Source: Anniella stebbinsi (lineage: Eukaryota; Chordata; Lepidosauria; Squamata; Anniellidae). Taken from it: 64,000 nucleotides of DNA. Location: assembly GCA_029215795.1 (NCBI GenBank), contig JARDYH010000001.1, positions 9,666,001 to 9,730,000 on the forward strand. Reading direction: 5' to 3'. The notes under the pieces are model-generated. The model was not told where the DNA came from and ran no database searches. It worked only from the letters and a program-made list of their open reading frames with translations. This document shows, in pieces, positions 23,330 through 33,126 of the stretch. Position 1 is the stretch's first letter. Each line of letters begins with the position of its first letter. The translations under genes were made by a program, and so were the position numbers.

Positions 23330-23820
23330 GACCACACTTCAAGGAGGATGCAGACAAGCTAGAGGGGGTTCAGAGGAGGGCAACGAGGATGATCAGGGGT
23401 CTGGAGACAAAGCCCTAAGAGAAGAGACTGAAAGAAATGGGCATGTTTAGCCTTGAGAAGAGAGGACTGAGGGAAGACGTGATAGCACTCTTCAAAGACT
23501 TGAAAGGCTGCCACTCAGAGGAGGGCCAGGATCTCTTCCCGATCATCCCAGAGTGCAGGACACAGAATAATGGGCTCAAGTTACAGGAAGCCAGATTCTG
23601 GCTGGACATCAGGAAAAGCTTCCTGACTGTTAGAGCAGCATGACAGGAACCAATGACCCAGGGAGATCATGGGCTCTCCCACACTAGAGGCCTTCAGGAG
23701 GCAGCTAGAAAACCATCTGTCAGGGATGCTTTAAGTTGGAATCCTGCATTGAGCAGGGGGTTGGATTCAATGGCCTTATAGGCCCCTTCCAACTCTGCTA
23801 TTCTATGATTCTATGAAAGG
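23330..23820 (+). mobile_element. CR1 LINE, ~490-bp 3' copy
   Basis: Long sense CR1 copy, entirely within the 3' part. Diagnostic in order: 'gttcagaggagggcaacgag', 'gatgatcaggggtctggaga', 'gggcatgtttagccttgaga', 'ggagggccaggatctcttcc', 'ctggacatcaggaaaagctt', 'gagcagggggttgga', 'ccccttccaactctgctatt', and terminal 'ctatgattctatga'. A 68-codon fragment of open frame is relic coding. Antisense copies at 36509 and 56173 align to it. Confidence 0.92.
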
Positions 23821-24326
23821 TATTCATTAGTTGTCTGTGTCCATCAATATGACTGATTACACTGTGCCTGGCAAAGAACATTGCAGGCAGAAATATCTCC
23901 CTGAAGCTTAGCTGTGAAATCTTCTGTGAAATAATTTAAGTTTTAACACCACCACCTCCCTGAGGCTACTGAACTGTTCTGGTAACGGCAAGGAGATCCA
24001 GGAAGCATCAAAATGGCTAGACAGATTGGAAAGAGAACAAAATTAGCCTCCAGCTTGGCGTTTAAGAATAAAACGAATGAAAGCAATCCTATTGGCCTTG
24101 TGGGTCTCGACAATCTTACACCTCAGGTGTGTGGATTTTGGTGTTTGTCTGATTAAAAAGTATAAGATTTGATATATCTCACAATGCTGCATACTTAATG
24201 GAACAACACATCTACTTGTGGCATAATGCGAAGGTCTTTCTTTGTGTCTAAACTCACTCTTTACCTCTTTTGGAAAGAATTTGGAACATAAATTGGTTTG
24301 TTGGATCAGATCAGGTCAATCTAGTT
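23821..24326. other. No gene recognised
   Basis: Anonymous sequence; no supportable feature. Confidence 0.4.
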
Positions 24327-24454
24327 TAGGGGTTGGGAACCTGTGGTCCTCTTTGTTGTTGGACTACAACTCCCATGATACACAAGTTGGCCGCTGTGGC
24401 TGATGGCAGTTGCAGTCCAACAACCACCAGGGGGGCACTGACTTTCCACCCCTG
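24327..24454. mobile_element. hAT-type MITE, family E, with TSD
   Basis: Palindromic 128-bp element from taggggttgggaacc to ttccacccctg, flanked by atctagtt (24319-24326) and atctagta (24455-24462), a 7-of-8 TSD. The core 'ggactacaactcccatgat' and 'ggcagttgcagtccaaca' is family E. Confidence 0.85.
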
Positions 24455-25474
24455 ATCTAGTAGTTCATTATTCTGGTTTCAACAGCAGCCAGCCAGGTAC
24501 CTCCAAAAAGCTCACAGATAATTTTAGACTCTAGACCTAATATTCTTACACCCTCCCATTAGATGGGAATGCATATTACTTCACTGATCTCAAAATGTGG
24601 TGAGCCAGTGATGCTCATTCCAATAAATAAGGGCCTGGATGACTGCCCTCAAAACCTGCTGGGGATATTTCAACCTAGTCTGCAAGTTACAGGCAGGGGG
24701 CAGTGTTGCAGTTAGTTAATACATGGGAGTTTAGCCCACAGCTAGCCTTAGGATCTCTATAGCCTACAGTGTGGTTTCCTGCTCCTCCCCTTTCTCCCCT
24801 CCCCCCTCTCTCTGTGACCTCCTCCATTGCTGGGAGCACTTATGTTTGGCTGCTTTCTCTTGCCAGTGTTATAGAACATGAAGAAATGGACTGAGCAAAC
24901 TTCATTTGAAATGATGCTTAGCAGCAGTAGTAATTTTATTGTTTAGAGCCATAGGCCACCACAATATACATATTCACCACAATATACACAATCACATGTT
25001 TATATATACACATACCCAACAGGATATGTGTATTTATGTATATATACACATGTGATTGAAACTATGCTGTACCTGCGTCTTTATGTAAGTAAAGTGATCT
25101 CACCTTTTCTTCCCGAAAAGAAGGGTACGGTCTCCTCTTTGTTTGTATGCACGTGGGACTGGAAAATGCTTTGTTCTGCCTTTTGTTTTTTCTCTGCTAA
25201 CTGTCTTTAACAGGAAGCAGCAATGTCAAATAATTCTCATCTAGACCTGACCTGATAGTACTGCTGGATTCACAAACAGGGCCCAAAGGTATTGTTACAT
25301 GCTCCCCACTTCCCCATGCAGTGAGAAATTACAAGGGCCGGAGCTACCTGGATGTGGCTTCCTTTTGAGGATACATATTTCTTTTTGTAATACTTCAAAT
25401 ACATGAGAAGACAACAATATTCAGCACACAGCATGGTGGTTTCTTACATGTCAGCAGTTCCACCTAGGTTGGCC
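24455..25474. other. No gene recognised
   Basis: Anonymous sequence; a 'tatacaca' patch near 24965-25050 is partly self-complementary. Confidence 0.4.
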
Positions 25475-25560
25475 ATGTATCCTACTTTATAGAGGGTGGT
25501 CCTCTGTCAGAAAGTGACTTCTGGTTTAAAGATAAAGAATCCAAAGAAAGGAGAGCCCAG
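25475..25560 (+). repeat. hAT-type fragment of the 18198 family
   Basis: 'ggccatgtatcctactttat', 'gagggtggtcctctgtcag' and 'gtttaaagataaagaatcc' match the repeat starting at 18198. Confidence 0.5.
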
Positions 25561-25898
25561 GGGCCTTGAAGTTGCCGATTACCAGTTCCTGGCCTGCAGA
25601 CTGAGCTGGTTGTAATGGTGGAGGTGATGAGCAACTCCAGGGAGATCTTGTCAGTGAATCTTGATTGGGCATCTGCCAAGGGCCCACAACCAATCAGGTC
25701 CACCCTTGATGTCTGTCCAGGACTAATTGCCCACACAAGCTGGTCTTTGGATACACCTGGGCAGGAAGGAGAAAAAGTAGGCTTCCTGTTCCAGCTGAGT
25801 CTTACTTCTGCAACAAGGTCATAGTTCGCTTTGGTGTGTTTCTCTACACTTAGCTGTTCTTCCATCTTGCCTCCTGGTTTGTTTTCTGTTTCTCACTT

Positions 25899-26412
25899 GG
25901 GCCTAATTTACACCAAGCTGGATATTGCACTATGAAAGTGCACTATGAATTGTAGAGAAAAAGGAATTTCAGCCGGTGTCATTTGTATGCAATTAGTTCC
26001 TGGTGATATTCCCTCTTCATCACAACAGTTAAAGTTGCAGGCACTATACTAGAGTGACCATACACAAAAGAAGGCAGGGCCCCTGCAACTTGAACTGTTA
26101 TGATGAAGAGTGAATTTCACCAGGAACTAATTGCATACAAATGGCACTAGCTGAAATTCCCTTTTCTCTACAACTGTTAAAATTACATGAGCCCTGTCCT
26201 CCTTTTCATATGGTCAGCCTAATGAAAGTGGTATATAAAAGGCAGGAGCCACTCTACTGCTTTATAGTGGTTTTGAAGTGCACTTACAACTGTTGGGGCC
26301 CATTGACACATACCACATACCGCTATATCCTGCTTGGTGTGGCTCCTACCTTTTATATACCACTTTCATGCCACTTTCATAGTGCTATATCCTGCTTGGT
26401 GTAGATCTGGCC
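25899..26412. mobile_element. Foldback element interrupted by a hAT-type MITE
   Basis: Outer inverted-repeat element. Left arm 25899-25939 (gggcctaatttacaccaagc ... gcactatgaaagtg) is the reverse complement, with few mismatches, of the right arm 26372-26412 (cactttcatagtgctatat ... cttggtgtagatctggcc). A second internal copy of 'tatatcctgcttggtgtggc' lies at about 26323-26343. The interior is split at 25940 by the insertion annotated separately. The outer TSD was not identified, so the superfamily is open. Confidence 0.75.
25940..26221. mobile_element. hAT-type MITE, family C, nested, perfect 8-bp TSD
   Basis: Insertion inside the foldback element, bounded by atgaaagt on both sides (25932-25939 and 26222-26229). 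The right terminus catatggtcagccta is the inverted form of the TAGGGTGACCATATG terminus. The left terminus is rearranged. The body is two inverted arms ('aatttcagccggtgtcattt' against 'aatggcactagctgaaattc'), as in copies at 46778 and 53726. Non-coding. Confidence 0.8.
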
Positions 26413-27153
26413 TGTTTCTTCAGCTCTAACCACTGGCTGGTCCCATGACTCGTTTTCCATCTCTTGGTTCACCTCAGACCACTGTCCATGGCCCAGTCCT
26501 GTCCACCTCCCCTACCTTCACAACCATGTTGTGATGACCTTCATTAGGCAGTTAGGAGTTTTCCTTCAGTCATCTTCAGAACACACATCTATTATGGGAT
26601 TTCTTCAGTGCATCTGCACTTTTCCTGCATCAATCATCAGCAAACGAAACCTTGTTGGGGAGACTTTGCTCTGCACTGCATAGATTAACTGGGTCTGTTT
26701 GTACAAAGTTTGCTTCTTAAGCCAATTTTCTAGTGATGCTTTTGCATTGTAGTTTAAAAAGTTAAAAATGCTGGAACCCAATGATTTGTAACCAAAATGA
26801 AAGTCTATGCCTCTTATTGATTTTGCTTTAATTCCTTGGTAACAATATCGATCTTTAAGAGATACATTTCAACACTCTGAAACTAGGACATAAAGCATTT
26901 TCCACACCATTGATTAATAGATACAATATATCATTTCGTCTTTTAATGAGGCACTTTCTTTTCAGTGACGCACCATGTTAAAAGAGAAGATCCAATCTAG
27001 ATTCTGCTGCTCCAAAGAAGCAATCTAAAAATGTTTCTTTTCCAGCCATGCCTTCAGGGTAATTCTTACCTTCAAACAATGTATTTTCCTTGGAATGGTC
27101 CAATGACATATATTTAAATTGACATATTCTCCTGTTTTCATTTGCAAATCGCT
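26413..27153. other. No gene recognised
   Basis: Anonymous sequence; no supportable feature. Confidence 0.4.
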
Positions 27154-27544
27154 TGCTAGTGTGGTGGAGTGGGGGAGTAGTTGGACTACGATTCAGGAGA
27201 TCCAAGTTCTAGTCCCCACTCGGCCACGAAGCTCATTGAGTGAATTTGGGCCAGTCACTGACTCTCAGCCTAAACTACCTCACAGGGTTGTTGTGAGGAT
27301 AAAATGCAGAGGAAGAAGATCCATGTAAGTTAGGGTGACCAGATTTTAAAAATCAAAATCCCGGTCTCCCCCCACCCCCCCACCCAAAACAACCCCCCCA
27401 CCAAGCCACCCCCCCAAAAAAAACCAGCCTGGACCTACCGCCAGGTTCCTCTGCCGCCCGCGTGGGGTCCTCCTTCGCCGCCCGCGCGGCCGCGCTGGGT
27501 CGTCTGTTGCCCGCGTGGCCGTGCAGGGTCGTCCGTTGCCGCCC

Positions 27545-27628
27545 GCGCAGAAGAGGCAGGAGAGGGCCGGATCCGGAAGTGACAGTTACGTCACTTCCGG
27601 ATCCGGCCCTCTCCCGCCTCTTCCGCGC
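27545..27628. repeat. Near-perfect palindrome (hairpin)
   Basis: A 24-bp perfect inverted repeat (27560-27583 and 27590-27613) with a 6-nt loop agttac. Pairing extends outward to about 27545 and 27628 with two or three mismatches (gcgcagaagaggc against gcctcttccgcgc). Confidence 0.95.
27573..27600. promoter_or_regulatory. Paired ETS-type motifs around a CRE/ATF-like core
   Basis: ccggaagtgac (27573-27583) and its inverse gtcacttccgg (27590-27600) match the ETS-family consensus CCGGAAGT. Between and overlapping them is ttacgtca (27586-27593), resembling ATF/CREB-family sites. In CpG-rich promoters this combination is common. Function here is not shown and the palindrome may only be a transposon hairpin. 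Confidence 0.35.
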
Positions 27629-27670
27629 AGCCTCTGGCTTTACGAGCCCGGCAGCGGCGGCGAAGGCGGC

Positions 27671-27756
27671 GGAGGAACCCGGGAAGCGGCCGCCCCAGCA
27701 GGTAAGTGCCCCCCTTCGTGCTTACCTGCTGGGGCGGCCGCTTCCCGGGGTCCTCC
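27671..27756. repeat. 36-bp inverted repeat carrying splice-donor motifs
   Basis: Arms 27671-27706 and 27721-27756 are complementary at all but about two positions, with a 14-nt C-rich spacer. Each arm contains CAGGTAAG (cag|gtaagt on plus at 27699-27707; the reverse on minus at 27720-27728). Confidence 0.93.
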
Positions 27757-27985
27757 GCTGCCGGGTCTACCGCTGCTCCTTGCTTGCTGCCACCGCCGCG
27801 TGACCCCCCGCCACCCCGGTTTGCCCCCCCGCCCCCCGGTTGGGCTGGTTTGCCCCTGGATTCCTGGTTAGGACCGGGAAATCCCGAGCCACCTGGTCAG
27901 CCTAATGTAAGTTACCTTGGCTTCCTTGGAGGAAAAAAAAAAGGCAGGATATAAATTTAATAATAATTATAAATAAAATAAAGTA

Positions 27986-28230
27986 CACATTTTTTGCAAG
28001 CACTTTCCCTAATGCAATGCATCTTAATGTTACTTTTTGCTAATATATGCATTGTCATGTACACTTCTCTCTAAGATGCCCCTTTTTGTAAGCAGTAGTT
28101 TTGATTGGAGAACTCTATTGCAAACTTTGTAGAATTGCAAATTTCAAGGGATAATTGAGTCTTAGTTCATGTATTGGTCCAAAGTTTGCATGAAAATGTG
28201 AACCAAACAAATTTCTCTCCCCTCTCTGCA
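27986..28230. repeat. Diverged remnant of the 'gcaaa/aatttg' hAT-type family
   Basis: Words such as 'ttgcaagcactttccctaat', 'gtacacttctctctaagatg' and 'aagtttgcatgaaaatgtga' recall the interiors at 4591-4942 and 41765-42093. No termini or TSD could be read. Confidence 0.35.
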
Positions 28231-30566
28231 TGTTATCATAGCCAAGTGGATAATATGTTAACTTCCCCCCTTCTATTTAACATTTATGTAGCATCCTAGG
28301 TACTGTAAAGAACACAGAAAATAATAAACTCCCTGTGTAAAGAGCCTTGCAATCTACATTGCTAAGCAGCCTGAGCTCATCTTTAGAGCTCCTCAAAGAA
28401 TTATTTACATTCCAGCTCTTCTGAAATGCTAATCTGAATCATTATAAGCCACTGAAAGGAAATGGAAAATAATTTTCTTTCATTACTTTATAGAAATACA
28501 AGAGAAGGTCTCTCCCTCCCCTTCCTTCTTCCTTTATGAACCATTGTTTCTTAGATCAAAGGCAGACTGGGAGTTTTGCAGGTGGCCACTTATACCTTTT
28601 GAAGTTTTAGAAAAGAAACGAACCAGGCACACACCACACTTTCAAACCAACATTCTGTTTGTGTGAATTTAGCAAGCTGCACCTGGGCGTGATTTGGGGG
28701 AGATGACCTAGGGAAAACTCCCCCCCCCCCGAAGAATGGTAGAGGTGGTGTTGATACCACAAAGATCAAAGTTTAGTCAAAGTGTAGTTGTAGATCGCAG
28801 ATTGATATAAAAGGTCAGGTTTGAAATCCATTAAAAAACTAATGGGTACATTTAGAAAAATGAACATTGAGGAAGTGTTAGACTGAGTCAAGCCCCTGCA
28901 TTCCCAAATAGCTCAATCTATGACACTCTCTCACTAGTTGTCACTTACTCTCTAGTCCCCTGAGAAAAGTCACTGTTCCCAGGAGGATCAACTGACCATG
29001 GGCCAGCATCAAGGGTAGGCATGGCTGAACACTTACAAAGTGGTGTGTGCTGGTGCATGCTGCTGTGACCATGGAATATTTGCAGCTTGTCATTTCGTGC
29101 GAACCCAGCAGGGTTCGGTTGTTGGCATGGTTAACAAACCACTCACAACCCTAGAACAGCCCATGGGTTCTGCGTGATTTGTTACAGAGGGAAAAATAAG
29201 CCATGGTGGCTCATTTTCCCTGCCTTTCCTTACTGGTTGTGAACTGCCTAATTAGCATAATTAATCTTGCTGGTTATGGGTTGTTATGGTGTCTGGACCC
29301 TGTGAAGATGAGCAGTTGGGTTGGTTTCCAAACAATCCTAAAACCCATGGCTTTTTCTAGGGTTGCTGGATGATTTGTAAACCATTCCAGCCCTCCACCT
29401 TTGCCAGGTTTGGATGTTATGACAACCTGTGACTGGCGAGGGCAATTATGCTAATTAAGTAGCTTTTGACCAGCACGCATTGGTAGGAAAAATAAGCCAC
29501 TGCCCATAGAATTTAGGCACTGCACCAGAGTGGCTCTCACTGCAAGTTCTCAGGCTACAGAGAATGTAAATCAGATTATTATTATTATTATTATTATTTT
29601 TAAAACCAAGTAAAACACAGGCCCATGCATTAATTCTCACCTAACTCGATCAGGACCTTGATTGACTTTGAACTGAACTAGATCCCTTGCCTGCTTCATA
29701 AATTTAACACTCCGCTAGGACGAGAGCTATTGAATTTGAACTGAATTTTATCTAGTGTGTTTTCCAGATTTATCTCTAAGCATTGCTAATTAGGGTTTGC
29801 TTATTTTGCCTTATCTGTTCACTACCTTGCAAGGGTCCTGGGAGGCTGGGCTGATACTGGAGAAGGATATGCCCTGCAATTTTATTTTCTTGGCTGAGTA
29901 TATATATTCCCAGTACATCCCCTCTTAGGATTTTATGTAACCTGATCCCTTTAAGCATAAGCAAACTGCTTGTAATCCAATTAATTTAGTTCCATTTTAA
30001 ATCTTTCCACTGTTTTTTTTAAAATTTAAAACGCATGTCATTTGATTCAAGTTAGTTAATATCTTTTATACATCTGAAGCAGTGATCAAAGTGAGTGACT
30101 CCAGTTGGATGCAGAGTACTGGTTTTCTTTTGTTCCTTGTATTCTAAATATGTATAATCCTGTCCATACTGTTTTATTTAAAAACAAACAAACAAACAAA
30201 CATCTTTACAAAGAAATTCAGGGGTGATTCAAGATGCTGTGAGGAAATTTTGCTAATGCACGAATTGGAATATAGTTAACCATTCAATTTTACGCTTTCC
30301 CAAATGTTCTCTCCTGAAAACAACGATCAAAAATACCTTAAAAGTAGTGTGGGTAGATATTAGGTTTGAAAGATCTATTTGTCTTTTTAAGTTGAATCTT
30401 AATGTCTACCAACCTGAGTCAACTGCAAAATGGTGGAACAGGTAGGTTTCTGTACACTTAGAATTCAGCACCAGGGTACCTCTGAGCACATGCAGAGTCC
30501 AAGAAGTTGTTTTCAGTCCAAGAATTGAGCTCACAGGCTTTTCACACACAGAGATTCACACCTGGT
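28231..30566. other. No gene recognised
   Basis: About 2.3 kb of anonymous sequence. Contains a (TTA)n run at 29575-29598, an (AAAC)n run at about 30181-30200, a poly-C run at 28720-28730, and a region at 29100-29400 with inverted 'aaccatggctt/ccatgggtt' words that may be an eroded foldback element. Confidence 0.4.
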
Positions 30567-30839
30567 TAGGGTGACCAGATTTTGGAAACCAAAATCCAGG
30601 TCCAAAATGGCTGCCCGAAGGGGGCGTGCCCACCAACATGTCCGGCCCCCAGGGGGCGGGTCCAGCCCCAAGGGGCGTGCCCACCTGAACATAGCCTTGG
30701 TCACATGTCTGATTTCACAGCACACAATTAAGACAAACATGTATTTCCTTATCTGAAAAGCTGTGTAGAAATAGTGAGTAGCTGTAAAGATGTGGGGCAG
30801 ATGTTAGACATCAACATTATATACATTGTGATATATACG

Positions 30840-30985
30840 TGAAATTGCTTTCAGGCAACATGTCTAGAATTTTATCAGGTGTCACTTGTATGCATGCAGC
30901 ACCTGGTGACATTCCCTTTACAATACAACAGTTAAAGCTGCAGGAGCCCTGCCTAGCATGACAAGATACAAAAGACGGCACATAC
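30840..30985. mobile_element. Family C MITE remnant inside the 2.3-kb element
   Basis: 'aattttatcaggtgtcactt', 'gcatgcagcacctggtgaca' and 'acagttaaagctgcaggagc' match the left half of the copies at 46778 and 53726. The termini are lost, so it is older than, or was captured by, the host element. Confidence 0.65.
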
Positions 30986-31599
30986 ACACCCCAGGTAAGA
31001 GCAGCAGTAGCAGCATCCACACACACCTCATGCTCACCAAAGGCAATAAAAATTAAAATCTACATACTCCTGCACGCTCACCCAAACTGGGGGAAAACTC
31101 CACACCCTCCCAAAAGCAATTAAAACAACAACCACCTCCCCACACACACTTAACTGGGGGGGATAGAAATCCACCCCCACCCCCACCAAAGACAAAATAA
31201 TGACGACAACAACAACAACAATAATAATAAACCACCCACACAATGCAAAATAACACAAAACATGCACACACCCATTGCAATAAAATAATATTAAAAATAC
31301 AACACTCACCCACATACTCACCCAAGGAAAAATAATAAAAATCCAGACAAGCACCAAGGCAAAAAACAACCAACTGAATGACTACACACAACCAAGACTG
31401 AAAGTTAAATAAATATCCACACACACCAGCATACTCACCCATGGCAACCCTAATAATAGTTTTAAAACACACACACATACCACCCCAATTAATGAATCAA
31501 AATATATGGACAATATTAAAGAAAAGTTCACTAAACAGTAGCAGCACCCAACGATAAATAAAATCACATCCAGGCAGCCCCAGCCCCACGCACTAGGCC

Positions 31600-31740
31600 A
31601 GGCTAAGACGCCTGCACGCCAGACTGGGCCAGGCCGCCCCATGGGCTTGAAGTCCCACATGCCACACTCTAGGCCAGGCCGCCCCACACCCGGCTAGGCT
31701 GTGCTGGGCCAGGCCGCCCCGCGCTGGGCCAGCCGCAACG
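31600..31740. repeat. Degenerate GC-rich minisatellite
   Basis: The word ggccaggccgcccc recurs at about 31629, 31673 and 31709, and partially at 31727, with 36-44 bp spacing and intervening 'cccaca/cccacgc' text. Confidence 0.75.
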
Positions 31741-32546
31741 CTCACCATGATGCCCCGGTGTGCCAGGAGGACACCGGGTGAGGATGCTCCCCACGCTGCG
31801 CTGTTCCATGTGCCGCACTGGGCCAAGCTGCGCCACCCTGCACGCACACCCCGCGCCCGCCTGCCCCATGCCCGCCCCACTTTCCCCACGTGCACCGCAC
31901 CCACCCCGTGCCCGCCTGCCCCACGCCCACCCCCCGCCCCCCGCGCCCGCCTGCCCCACAAATGCATGCCCCACAACCGTGCCACCCACTGCCCGCCCGC
32001 GGCAACCCCCGCCAGCGCTTTGCCACCGACTTAAGTATTCACTCCGGTGCTGCGCTGCTGCTCCTGCCTCTGATGCTGCCCTTCTTCTGGATCTGTTTGG
32101 GAGCACGGGGAGATTGCTCCGCCTCTCAAACAAGTCTGGCGAGACCAGGAGAGAGCAGGTAAGCAAGCTGCTCCGTGCCCCGCGTGCGCCTTTCCTGGGG
32201 TGAAAGGGTCTCTTTGGGCTTGAATGAAGAGGCCCTTTCATCCTGGGAAAGGGGCGGGGAAGAACAGGCTGCGCGTTCTCCAGGGCCCCAGAAAGCGTGG
32301 AGCTTTCCTGCCTCCATTAGAGTAGGCGATCTCCACCCTGTCTGGAGCCCCGGAGAACGTGCGTCCTGCTCTGCCCCCGCCCCTTTCCCAGGATGAAAGG
32401 GAGACCTAAAATCCTGGTCCCCCCCCCGCTCCCCCACCTAAAACAACCCCCCCGCGTGCTCGCGCGGCCCGCCCGCCTCCCCCGCCCGCGCTGCGCCGCC
32501 CGCACGCCCCGCTCGCTCCACGCTGCTCCCGCCGCCCGCCCGCCTC

Positions 32547-32685
32547 GCGCTCCTTACCTGCTGGGGTGTCCCGTCCGCTTCCCTCCGGTGCTCGGAATCT
32601 ACTGAGAGACGGGCCGCGAAGCCTGTTTCTCAGTAGATTCGAGCACCGGAGGGAAGCGGACGTGGCCTGCACAGGTAAGGAGCGC
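32547..32685. repeat. Large palindrome with splice-donor motifs in both arms
   Basis: Inner arms 32573-32607 and 32628-32661 pair over about 33 bp with a single bulged base. Pairing resumes outward through ccttacctg (32552-32560) and caggtaagg (32672-32680) to gcgc ends. The loop is about 20 nt. Confidence 0.93.
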
Positions 32686-32935
32686 AGGGCGCGGGGCACT
32701 TACCTGCTGGGGCGGGCGCTTCCCGGGCTCCTCCGCTGCCACCGCCGCCGGGTCTACCGCCGCTCCTCGCTTGCTGCACCACCGCGTGACCCCCCGCCAC
32801 CCCGGTTTGCCCCCCCCCCGACCCCCTGTTGGGCCGGTTTGCCCCTGGATTCCCGGTTAGGATCGGGAAATCCCGAGCCATCTGGTCAGCCTACACCTGG
32901 TGTTCCCTTAACCATTATCCATTCACACAACCTAG

Positions 32936-32963
32936 TGTGTGTGTATATGTGTGTGTGTGTGTG
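32936..32963 (+). repeat. (GT)n microsatellite
   Basis: Short interrupted GT run just outside the right TSD of the 2.3-kb element. Confidence 0.9.
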
Positions 32964-33057
32964 AAGCTTTTTATTTATTGTTTTTGTAAATTCAGAAATC
33001 CTTGGTCATCTGTTGCGAATCACCCCGATATTTACATTTTCTGCCCACCATTGCATT

Positions 33058-33126
33058 AAAAAAAAATCAATTTTTTTAAAAAAAACATTTTTTTTTTAAA
33101 AAAAATACATTTAGATTTTTTTTTTG
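33058..33126. repeat. Alternating A and T homopolymer blocks
   Basis: Successive runs of A8, T7, A8, T10, A8 and T10 that are mutually complementary, so capable of forming hairpins. Confidence 0.9.

Larger units (their letters stand above)
27331..27904. mobile_element. GC-rich hAT-type element with promoter-like interior
   Basis: Element of 574 bp inserted in the Sauria SINE. Termini are tagggtgaccag and ctggtcagccta (11 of 12 complementary), flanked by the perfect TSD atgtaagt (27323-27330 and 27905-27912). After a C-rich left part, the interior is dense in CpG and consists of two large hairpins (27545-27628 and 27671-27756). It carries paired ETS-type motifs, a TTACGTCA core and CAG|GTAAGT-type splice-donor motifs on both strands. 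The right ~185 bp are nearly identical to the right end of 30567-32893. No transposase. Two open frames of 113-118 codons here are GC-rich chance frames. The structure suggests a hAT element that captured a promoter/first-exon fragment; that origin is inference. Confidence 0.88.
27154..27985 (+). mobile_element. Sauria-type tRNA SINE, split by a hAT insertion
   Basis: tRNA-related 5' head (27154-27330) with the A-box region eroded and a B-box-like 'gttctagtccc' at about 27208. The head includes 'actcggccacgaagctca' and 'gggttgttgtgaggataaaa'. It resumes after the insertion at 27913 with 'taccttggcttccttggagg', 'aggcaggatataaa' and an A/T-rich tail. The head-body-tail order matches the intact copy at 63368-63588. 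Sauria SINE tails resemble RTE/BovB LINEs (established for the family), so RTE machinery probably mobilised it. Confidence 0.85.
30567..32893. mobile_element. 2.3-kb hAT-type element with perfect 8-bp TSD
   Basis: Left terminus tagggtgaccag at 30567 and right terminus ctggtcagccta ending at 32893, flanked by cacctggt on both sides (30559-30566 and 32894-32901). The right ~195 bp are shared with 27331-27904. In order it holds: a short left end, a remnant of a family C MITE (30840-30985), an A/C-rich strand-biased block (30985-31500), a degenerate GGCCAGGCCGCCCC minisatellite (31600-31740), a very GC-rich block (31740-32560), a 33-bp-stem palindrome (32573-32661) and the shared right end. A second copy of the C-rich left interior occurs at 32396-32450, so the element is composite. 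Open frames up to 190 codons at 31593-32241 are low-complexity and present on both strands. No transposase is recognisable. Confidence 0.8.

Noticed and set aside
27462..27871. 113-118 codon frames as an N-terminal exon
   Set aside because: Two overlapping frames both open in CpG-rich palindromic DNA; coding use cannot be supported, although exon-1-like architecture is reported as a finding.
31593..32241. Open frames up to 190 codons on both strands in the GC-rich block
   Set aside because: Low-complexity Ala/Gly/Arg/Pro composition on both strands, inside a transposon interior, no domain; GC-rich DNA lacks stop codons by chance.
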